This document shows positions 50,137 through 56,130 of a DNA stretch of 56,130 bases, piece after piece; position 1 is the stretch's first letter; each line of letters begins with the position of its first letter. The position numbers were made by a program, and so were the translations under genes. Source of the stretch: Paenibacillus ehimensis NBRC 15659. GTDB taxonomy: Bacteria; Bacillota; Bacilli; Paenibacillales; NBRC-103111. The stretch spans positions 1 to 56,130 of the forward strand of contig NZ_BILX01000041.1 in the NCBI RefSeq assembly GCF_004000785.1, read 5' to 3'. The notes under the pieces are model-generated. The model had not been told where the DNA came from. It searched no databases and was given only the letters and a program-made list of their open reading frames with translations.

Positions 50137-51588
50137 ATGTCTAACAAAAAGCTTCTGCAAAATTACATTGGCGGGCAATGGGTGGATGCCACTTCGGGCA
50201 AAGAAGATATCGTGACGAATCCGGCTACCGGCGAAGTGCTGGCGAGAGTGCCGCTGTCTTCGCGGGACGATCTCGACCAAGCGGTCCGGACGGCGAAAGA
50301 AGCGTTCAAGCAGTGGAGCCGCGTGCCGGTGCCGAGAAGAGCGCGCATCATGTTCAAATACCAGCAGCTGCTCGTGGAGCATTGGGATGAGCTGGCCCGG
50401 CTGGTGACGCTGGAGAACGGCAAAAACTACGCCGAGGCTTACGGCGAAGTGCAGCGGGGCATCGAATGCGTCGAATTCGCTGCGGGCGTGCCGACCTTGA
50501 TGATGGGGAGCATGCTGCCGGATATCGCGACCGGTCTGGAATCGAACATGTACCGTTATCCGATCGGCGTAGTCGGCGGAATTACGCCGTTCAACTTCCC
50601 GATGATGGTGCCTTGCTGGATGTTCCCGCTCGCCATCGCTTGTGGCAATACCTTCGTCTTGAAGCCATCGGAAAGAACTCCGATTCTGGCGTGCCGCTTG
50701 GCGGAATTGCTGAAGGATGCGGGCCTGCCGGACGGCGTGTTCAACATCGTCCACGGGGCGCACGATGTCGTCAACGGCCTGCTGGAGCATCAGGATGTAG
50801 CGGCGATTTCTTTCGTAGGCTCGCAGCCGGTGGCCGAATACGTATATAAAACGGCAGCGGCTCACGGCAAACGGGTGCAGGCGCTCGGCGGAGCCAAAAA
50901 CCACTCCATCGTGCTGCCGGATGCGGATATGGACCTGGCCGTCAAAGAAATTATTAATGCGGCTTTCGGCTCGGCGGGCGAACGGTGCATGGCTTGCTCC
51001 GTTGTCGTGGCCGTAGGCGATGCCGCCGATACGCTGGCCGAGCGTCTCGTTGCGGCAGCCAAGCAGCTCACGATCGGCAACGGCATCGAAAAAGGCAACT
51101 TCCTTGGCCCGGTCATCCGCCAATCGCATAAAGAAAGAACGCTTGGATATATCGAAAAAGGAAGCGAAGAAGGAGCGACGCTCTTGCTTGACGGACGCGA
51201 ATGCGAAGCGGCTTCGGGAGAAGGCTATTTCGTCGGGCCGACGATCTTCGATCACGCGAAGCCGGGCATGACGATCTGGAACGATGAAATTTTTGCGCCC
51301 GTGCTGCAGATCGTGCGCGCGGACAGCTTGAGCGAAGCGATTGAAATCGCCAACCAGTCCGAATTCGCCAACGGTGCCTGCTTGTACACGGACAGCGCCA
51401 AAGCCGTGCGCCAGTTCCGGGAAACGATCGACGCCGGCATGCTCGGCATTAACGTAGGGGTGCCCGCGCCGATGGCCTTCTTCCCGTTCTCCGGCTACAA
51501 GAAGTCGTTCTACGGGGATCTGCACGCCAACGGCAAGGACGGGGTCGAGTTCTACACGCGCAAAAAAATGGTGACAGCCCGCTATTAA
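50137..51588 (+). CDS. iolA: (Methyl)malonate-semialdehyde dehydrogenase, CoA-acylating
   Basis: A 483-residue aldehyde dehydrogenase of the MmsA/IolA type, which turns malonic semialdehyde into acetyl-CoA and CO2 using NAD and CoA. Markers: [20 protein letters not shown], a [22 protein letters not shown] region, and the catalytic Cys284 in [17 protein letters not shown]. The C-terminal [20 protein letters not shown] block is characteristic of MmsA. The ribosome site is AAAAGGGGAAC. It closes the core pathway; a large hairpin follows the stop. Confidence 0.92.
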   Translation: MSNKKLLQNYIGGQWVDATSGKEDIVTNPATGEVLARVPLSSRDDLDQAVRTAKEAFKQWSRVPVPRRARIMFKYQQLLVEHWDELARLVTLENGKNYAEAYGEVQRGIECVEFAAGVPTLMMGSMLPDIATGLESNMYRYPIGVVGGITPFNFPMMVPCWMFPLAIACGNTFVLKPSERTPILACRLAELLKDAGLPDGVFNIVHGAHDVVNGLLEHQDVAAISFVGSQPVAEYVYKTAAAHGKRVQALGGAKNHSIVLPDADMDLAVKEIINAAFGSAGERCMACSVVVAVGDAADTLAERLVAAAKQLTIGNGIEKGNFLGPVIRQSHKERTLGYIEKGSEEGATLLLDGRECEAASGEGYFVGPTIFDHAKPGMTIWNDEIFAPVLQIVRADSLSEAIEIANQSEFANGACLYTDSAKAVRQFRETIDAGMLGINVGVPAPMAFFPFSGYKKSFYGDLHANGKDGVEFYTRKKMVTARY

Positions 51589-51594
51589 GGGGAG

Positions 51595-51633
51595 GCGGCT
51601 TCGCTTGCCGCAGCATGGCGGCAGCGAAGCCGC
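51595..51633 (+). other. Large GC-rich hairpin inside the inositol operon
   Basis: GCGGCTTCGCTTGCCGC (51595-51611) pairs with GCGGCAGCGAAGCCGC (51618-51633), 16 pairs with one bulged T, loop of six. There is no T run, so it is more likely an mRNA-stability or processing element, or a partial attenuator, than a full terminator. Confidence 0.7.
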
Positions 51634-51662
51634 ACGTCCGATTCATAGAAGGGAGCTTCGGC

Positions 51663-52826
51663 ATGAACCACGGCAATAAAAAGCAAGTTCGCGTCGGCAT
51701 GGTCGGCTACAAATTTATGGGCAAGGTGCACAGCCACGCTTATCGCGACGTGCCGTTCTACTTCGAGCCGGAGGCTGTGCCGGTGCTGCAGGCGATCGCG
51801 GGACGCAACGAAGCGGAGCTGAAGCAGACGGCCGCCAAGCTGGGGTGGCTGAGCTGCGAGACCGACTGGCGGCGGTTGATCGAGCGGGACGATATCGACT
51901 TAATCGACATCGTTGCTCCGAATCATCTGCATGCGGAGATTGCGATTGCCGCAGCGGAAGCGGGCAAGCATATTTTATGCGAAAAGCCGCTCGCCATGAC
52001 GTTGGAGCAGGCTTACCGGATGCGGGACGCGGCGAAGAAAAGCGGCGTCGTGCACATGCTTTCGCACAACTACCGCTTCGCTCCGGCCGTCCAGTACGCC
52101 AAGCAATTGATTGCATCGGGACGGCTCGGCCGAATTTATCATCTTCGCGCCACCTATTTGCAGGACTGGCTGATCGACCCGCGCTACCCGATGGAATGGC
52201 GGCTTCAGAAGGAGCTGACGGGCTCGGGCGTGCTCGGGGATATCGGCTCGCATATTATCGATTTGGCCCGTTTTCTGGTCGGCGGCATCAGCGAGGTTGT
52301 CGGCAGGATGGACACGATTGTGAAACGGCGCCCGCTGCCGGGACAGCCCATGTCAGAGGAGCCGGATAGGGCCCCCATGGGCGACGTGACGGTGGATGAC
52401 GCCTGCTCGTTTCTGGCCACCTTCGAGAACGGGGCGACGGGCGTTTTCGAGGCGACGCGCTTTGCCGGCGGCAACCGGGTCGGCAACCGTTTTGAGATCA
52501 ATGGGGAAAAGGGCTCCGTGCGCTGGGATATGGAAAATATGAATCACCTTCAAGTGTATTTCGTGGACGACGAGCCGGGATTGCAGGGCTTTCGCACGAT
52601 TCTTTGCACGGAGGCGCAGCACCCGTTTGCCGGGAATTACTGGCCGTCCGGCCATATCATCGGCTACGAGCATACGTTTATTAATCTGGTTTCGGAGCTG
52701 ATGAACGGCATTGCCCGGGGGGACAGCCCGCAGCCCAATTTTGACGATGGAGTGGCCAATCAAGAGGTGCTGGCCGCCGTGGAAAAGTCCGTCATCACGA
52801 AAAAATGGGAGACGGTCGGCAAATAA
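51663..52826 (+). CDS. Gfo/Idh/MocA-family oxidoreductase
   Basis: From ATG 51663 (GAAGGGAG upstream) the protein has 387 residues. The NAD(P)-binding start is VRVGMVGYKFMGKVHSHAY, with YKFMG in place of the usual G-x-G-x-x-G, then IDIVAPNHLHAEIAIAAAEA, CEKPLAMTLEQAYRM (the EKP motif, about residue 106), and a C-terminal substrate domain with GDIGSHIIDLARFLVGG. Such enzymes oxidise sugars or inositols at a ring hydroxyl. In this place it may act on an inositol isomer (IolX/IolW-like) or another cyclitol; a separate iolG-like gene lies at 55649. Its residues do not decide the substrate. Confidence 0.85.
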   Translation: MNHGNKKQVRVGMVGYKFMGKVHSHAYRDVPFYFEPEAVPVLQAIAGRNEAELKQTAAKLGWLSCETDWRRLIERDDIDLIDIVAPNHLHAEIAIAAAEAGKHILCEKPLAMTLEQAYRMRDAAKKSGVVHMLSHNYRFAPAVQYAKQLIASGRLGRIYHLRATYLQDWLIDPRYPMEWRLQKELTGSGVLGDIGSHIIDLARFLVGGISEVVGRMDTIVKRRPLPGQPMSEEPDRAPMGDVTVDDACSFLATFENGATGVFEATRFAGGNRVGNRFEINGEKGSVRWDMENMNHLQVYFVDDEPGLQGFRTILCTEAQHPFAGNYWPSGHIIGYEHTFINLVSELMNGIARGDSPQPNFDDGVANQEVLAAVEKSVITKKWETVGK

Positions 52827-52857
52827 AAAAACGTGTAAAGAAAATCACAGAAGCGTA

Positions 52858-52886
52858 TTGCAATTTCTCAAAACCCTAGATATAAT
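52858..52886 (+). promoter_or_regulatory. Promoter of the inositol-type ABC transporter operon
   Basis: TTGCAA (52858-52863), a 17-base spacer and a perfect TATAAT (52881-52886). The start near 52893 abuts the operator at 52895. Confidence 0.7.
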
Positions 52887-52894
52887 CGCATTAA

Positions 52895-52908
52895 GGAAAG
52901 CGCTTTAT
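52895..52908 (+). promoter_or_regulatory. cre/LacI-type operator at the transporter promoter
   Basis: GGAAAGCGCTTTAT holds the AAGCGCTT core immediately downstream of the predicted transcription start, the same position as operator 1 of the iolD operon. Confidence 0.55.
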
Positions 52909-53041
52909 TTATCTCGATTGGGATAGCTCTTCCAAATGACAATGCCGATAAATAAAGGAAAGTCGTGGAAAATGGAACGTTATCAAGGTCATGGTAAAGC
53001 GGCTTATACGGGGGGAAACGGATTATTTTTTTTAGATTTTG

Positions 53042-53055
53042 ATTAAGCGCTTACT
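53042..53055 (+). promoter_or_regulatory. Second cre/LacI-type operator before the ABC ATPase gene
   Basis: ATTAAGCGCTTACT matches TGWAARCGYTWNCW at 12 of 14 positions and shares AAGCGCTTACT with operator 1 of the iolD operon. Confidence 0.55.
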
Positions 53056-53110
53056 TTCATCCTGGCGGTACACACGGAGAAAGGCTTTGCTTTTTGAAAG
53101 GGGTTACGAC

Positions 53111-54613
53111 ATGGGAGAACGCGATGCTTTATTGGAACTGAGGGGAATCAGCAAAAGCTTCTCGGGTAACCAGGTGCTGAAGGAGATTCATCTGGACATC
53201 CGGCCGGGCGAGGTGCATGTCCTGCTGGGAGAGAACGGAGCCGGCAAATCGACGCTGATCAAGATTATGACCGGCGCGTATACGAAAGATTCCGGCGACA
53301 TCCTCTGGGAGTCGAACAAGGTGGAAATCAACGGCCCGGTCGACGCCATGAATCTCGGGATCGCCACGATCTATCAGGAGCTTAACCTTATTCCCGAGCT
53401 GACGGTATACGAGAACATCTTTTTGGGCCGGGAGCTGAAGAAGAACGGCAAATATTCGCTGCTGGATCGCAAGACAATGCGGCTCAAGGCCAAGGAATAT
53501 TTGAAGCAGCTCGGGCAGGATATTTCCCCGGACGCCAAGGTTTCCTCGCTCGGAATCGGGCAGCAGCAGTTGGTCGAAATTGCGAAAGCGTTAACCATCA
53601 ATGCGAAGCTGATCATCATGGACGAGCCGTCCTCCAGCTTGAGCGAATCGGAAATCGAGCAGCTGCTGACGACGGTGATGGAGCTGCGCAAGCAAGGAAT
53701 TGCGATCGTTTACATTTCGCACAAGCTGGAAGAAAACAAGCGGATCGGCGACCGGATCTCGATCTTGCGGGACGGCCGTAAAATCGAAACGCTGAGCATG
53801 GCGGAGACGGACACCGAGAAGATGATCCAATTGATGGTCGGCCGGAGCCTGGACGAGAAATATCCGAAAATGAACTTCCAGCTCGGAGAAGAAGGCCTGA
53901 GAGTCGAAGGGCTGCGGCTGAAGAATTCGAGCAAGGAGGTCAGCTTCACGGCGTATCAAGGACAAATCCTGGGGATCTCCGGACTTGTCGGCGCCGGGAG
54001 AACGGAGCTGGCCCGGGGCATCTTCGGGGTCGATCCGATCGATCAGGGCAAGGTGTACGTGTTCGGGAAAGAGGTCAAGATCAAGTGCCCGGAGGACGCG
54101 ATCAAAGCGGGACTTGCTTTTATTACCGAGGACCGCAAGGGCGAAGGCTTGATCCTCGACCAGACGCTCGAATTCAATATCACCGTCGCCAGCCTGAAGA
54201 AGTTGAAGAAAAACAAGTTTTTGCACAAAGACAAGATGAAAGCGCTTGCTAACGATTATTTGAAGGAGCTGCAGGTGCGCCCCGGAGATATTGCCGCACA
54301 GGCGCGCAAGCTCAGCGGCGGCAATCAGCAGAAGGTTGTCATCGCCAAATGGCTTTGTACGAACGCTAAAGTATTCATCTTCGACGAACCGACAAGAGGG
54401 ATTGACGTCGGCGCGAAGGTTGAGGTGTACCGGCTGATCAATTCATTGGTGCAGGACGGTGCGGTGGTGATCATTATATCGTCGGAGCTGCCCGAGATAC
54501 TGGGCATTTGCGACCGCATTCTGGTCATGAACGAAGGGCAGATCGTCGACGACATGCTCAGGGAACAGGCGGATCAGGAAAAAATCATGAAGTCCGCGAC
54601 AAGGGGGAATTAA
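53111..54613 (+). CDS. Ribose/inositol-type ABC transporter ATPase (two-domain)
   Basis: A 500-residue double ATPase of the RbsA/MglA class from ATG 53111 (GAAAGGGG upstream; the open frame extends 24 codons back without a site). Domain 1: Walker A GENGAGKST, a SLGIGQQQLVEIAKAL signature, and Walker B LIIMDEPSSSL. Domain 2: degenerate Walker A SGLVGAGRTELARG, as usual in this class, signature LSGGNQQKVVIAKWL, and Walker B FIFDEPTRGIDVG. It powers the permease encoded two bases downstream. Substrate (inositol) is inferred from the iol genes on both sides. Confidence 0.9.
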   Translation: MGERDALLELRGISKSFSGNQVLKEIHLDIRPGEVHVLLGENGAGKSTLIKIMTGAYTKDSGDILWESNKVEINGPVDAMNLGIATIYQELNLIPELTVYENIFLGRELKKNGKYSLLDRKTMRLKAKEYLKQLGQDISPDAKVSSLGIGQQQLVEIAKALTINAKLIIMDEPSSSLSESEIEQLLTTVMELRKQGIAIVYISHKLEENKRIGDRISILRDGRKIETLSMAETDTEKMIQLMVGRSLDEKYPKMNFQLGEEGLRVEGLRLKNSSKEVSFTAYQGQILGISGLVGAGRTELARGIFGVDPIDQGKVYVFGKEVKIKCPEDAIKAGLAFITEDRKGEGLILDQTLEFNITVASLKKLKKNKFLHKDKMKALANDYLKELQVRPGDIAAQARKLSGGNQQKVVIAKWLCTNAKVFIFDEPTRGIDVGAKVEVYRLINSLVQDGAVVIIISSELPEILGICDRILVMNEGQIVDDMLREQADQEKIMKSATRGN

Positions 54614-54614
54614 G

Positions 54615-55598
54615 ATGTCTGCTGTCATCGTTGAAAAAAGCGAAGCAAGGAAAGTCAAGTCCAACGGTTTTATAAGCAAATTCGGCGCATTGATCGGCTT
54701 GATTATTTTATGTACGGTATTGACCATCCTAAGCGATAATTTCTTGACCGTGGACAACGTGATGAACATCGCCCGCCAATCCTCGATTAACGCGCTGCTG
54801 GCGATCGGGATGCTGCTGCCGATTTTGACGGCGGGGATCGACTTGTCCGTCGGCTCGATATTGGCGCTGTCCATCATGATCATGGGGATCGTTTCCGTCA
54901 ATATGGGGCTTAACCCATATCTCGGCATTGTCGTTTGTCTCGGTGTCGGCGCGCTGCTCGGCTGGACGAACGGCATCATGCTGACGAAGCTGAAGCTGCC
55001 GCATCCGTTCATCTCCACGCTGGGCACAATGAACATCGCCCGCGGGATCGCCTTGATTATTACCGGAGCGGCCCCGATTGCCGGCTTCGCCGCGCCGATC
55101 CAATTCGCAGGCAGCGAGTTCATCGGTCCCGTGCCGTTCAGTTTTATTCTGGTCATCGTCGTTTATATTCTCTTCGATATTTTCTTGAACCGCACTTCGA
55201 CAGGGCGCTACATCTACGCGATCGGCGGGAACAAGGAAACGGCCCGTCTGTCCGGGATTAACGTGAATAAAATTCTCGTCATCGTCTACACCTTGAGCGG
55301 CTTGATGGCCGGTTTGGCCGGACTGGTTATGGTCGGGCGCGTCAACTCGGCGTTTCCGCTGGCCGGAATGGGCTACGAATTGGATGCGATCGCTGCGGTC
55401 ATCATTGGCGGCGCAAGCTTCTTCGGCGGCGTCGGCACGGTCTGGGGCACGCTGATCGGCGCCACGATTATCGCGGTGCTCCGCAACGGCTTGAATCTGC
55501 TTAACGTCTCCGCCGACTTTCAGATGGCGATCATCGGTTTGGTTATCGTAGCGGCGGTTTATGTGGACGTGCTGCGCCAGCGCTCCTTCAAGAAATAG
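54615..55598 (+). CDS. Ribose/inositol-type ABC transporter permease
   Basis: A 327-residue membrane protein of the RbsC class with about eight to ten helices. Family markers are VDNVMNIARQSSINALLAIG, LTAGIDLSVGSILAL and YAIGGNKETARLSGINVN, plus the C-terminal AAVIIGGASFFGGVGTVWGT. GGGGGAA precedes the ATG, one base after the ATPase stop. A periplasmic-type binding protein should complete the importer but is not found on either side; it may lie beyond the window. Confidence 0.9.
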   Translation: MSAVIVEKSEARKVKSNGFISKFGALIGLIILCTVLTILSDNFLTVDNVMNIARQSSINALLAIGMLLPILTAGIDLSVGSILALSIMIMGIVSVNMGLNPYLGIVVCLGVGALLGWTNGIMLTKLKLPHPFISTLGTMNIARGIALIITGAAPIAGFAAPIQFAGSEFIGPVPFSFILVIVVYILFDIFLNRTSTGRYIYAIGGNKETARLSGINVNKILVIVYTLSGLMAGLAGLVMVGRVNSAFPLAGMGYELDAIAAVIIGGASFFGGVGTVWGTLIGATIIAVLRNGLNLLNVSADFQMAIIGLVIVAAVYVDVLRQRSFKK

Positions 55599-55648
55599 AC
55601 GGCGGCATCATTTCGAAATCACCGAAACCCGTACAAGGAGAGAACACA

Positions 55649-56130
55649 ATGGAAAAACCGATTCGCTGCGCGGTGCTGGGGCTTGGAAGATTGGGCTACT
55701 GGCACGCGGAAAATGTAGCCTCGAAGGTGAAGGGAGCCAAGCTCGTATGCGTGGCCGATCCGCAAACGGCTCATGCGGCCAAGGTGGCCGGAGAGCTCGG
55801 CGTAGACCGGTACACGGGGAACTTGAATGAAGTGTTCGAGGACGACTCGATCGATGCGGTCGTTATCGCGTCTCCGACAAGTACGCATGCCGACATGATC
55901 TCGCAGGCTGCACGCAACGGCAAGCATATTTTTGTGGAGAAGCCTCTGACGGTCGATCTGCAGGAAGCCTCGGACGTCCTCCGCGTCCTCGAAGAAACGA
56001 AGGTCGTCTGCCAGGTCGGGTTCATGAGAAGGTTTGACCCCGCTTACGCTGAGGCGAAGAAAAGAATCGCACGCGGCGATATCGGCAAGCCGATTTATTA
56101 CAAGGGCGTCTCCCGCGACCCCGGCTCGCC
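55649..56130 (+). CDS. iolG: Inositol 2-dehydrogenase-like protein, N-terminal part
   Basis: The first 160 residues of a Gfo/Idh/MocA dehydrogenase; the rest is beyond the window. The NAD-binding loop is intact: VLGLGRLGYWHAENV, then ADPQTAH, VVIASPTSTHADMIS, and VEKPLTVDLQEA (EKP motif). VCQVGFMRRFDPAYAEAKKR is typical of inositol 2-dehydrogenases, where the Lys of EKP is catalytic. With the transporter upstream and iolDEBCA nearby, oxidation of myo-inositol to 2-keto-inositol is the best call. ACAAGGAGAG precedes the ATG. A scyllo-inositol dehydrogenase remains possible. Confidence 0.8.
   Translation, partial: MEKPIRCAVLGLGRLGYWHAENVASKVKGAKLVCVADPQTAHAAKVAGELGVDRYTGNLNEVFEDDSIDAVVIASPTSTHADMISQAARNGKHIFVEKPLTVDLQEASDVLRVLEETKVVCQVGFMRRFDPAYAEAKKRIARGDIGKPIYYKGVSRDPGS

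Noticed and set aside
50098..51525. 475-residue minus-strand frame
   Set aside because: Antisense of iolA with low-complexity Arg/His content; iolA motifs are complete on the plus strand.

Overview
The window looks like a chromosomal segment of a Paenibacillus-type Gram-positive soil bacterium (Firmicutes, Paenibacillaceae). The signs are strong AGGAGG-type ribosome sites, S-layer homology (SLH) domains, YesM/YesN two-component regulators beside carbohydrate ABC transporters, GC-rich codon use, LexA/DinR-like and CcpA/LacI-like operators of the Bacillus type, and a heterocycloanthracin-like bacteriocin precursor. The genus is inferred from style and gene content, not from a marker gene. I saw no rRNA, tRNA, CRISPR array or insertion sequence.

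Layout. 1-2.7 kb: start of a secreted protein, a SEC-C protein and a Tat-exported PhoX-like phosphatase, all on the minus strand. 2.9-11.6 kb: a GNAT, a DUF6916 protein, three tail-collar (MdpB-like) proteins and a 2046-residue SLH-anchored surface protein. 11.7-19.6 kb: a compact five-gene cassette, SWIM zinc finger / helical-repeat protein / MoxR AAA+ / DUF5682 / VWA. 19.7-24.3 kb: a translationally coupled dnaE-like / DUF72 / uracil-DNA glycosylase operon behind a good promoter with a LexA-type box. 24.5-26.3 kb: an AT-richer parallel beta-helix gene on the minus strand. 26.7-33.1 kb: a sugar ABC transporter (lipoprotein and two permeases) with its histidine kinase and AraC-type response regulator. 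33.2-35.5 kb: a DUF3147 membrane protein and a dihydroorotate-dehydrogenase-like domain fused to about eight membrane helices. 35.5-36.5 kb: gene-poor DNA with a 39-bp tandem repeat, intergenic repeats and a small transcription unit. 36.5-39.3 kb: RtcB RNA ligase and an AAA ATPase. 39.4-43.2 kb: an FMN-dependent enzyme, a toxin-antitoxin pair, a PadR-DUF4180 fusion, the Cys-rich bacteriocin precursor and a small unknown gene. 43.4-45.1 kb: a chemoreceptor. 45.1-56.1 kb: a myo-inositol catabolic operon (iolD, iolE, iolB, iolC, iolA, one Gfo/Idh/MocA oxidoreductase), then a ribose-type ABC transporter (ATPase, permease) and the start of an iolG-like dehydrogenase.

How parts work together. The inositol block encodes import, first oxidation (iolG-like), dehydration (iolE), ring opening (iolD), isomerisation (iolB), phosphorylation (iolC) and the terminal semialdehyde dehydrogenase (iolA). 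The DKGP aldolase (iolJ) and the transporter's binding protein are not in the window. CcpA/LacI-type operators with an AAGCGCTT or AACGCTT core lie just downstream of both inositol promoters and upstream of the chemoreceptor, which suggests shared control. The dnaE-like operon is arranged as a DNA-damage-inducible repair or mutagenesis unit. The SWIM-MoxR-DUF5682-VWA cassette belongs to the MoxR-VWA class of chaperone-like NTPase systems; its DUF5682 member carries motifs resembling TraB/TIKI-type hydrolases and is the best candidate here for an under-described system.
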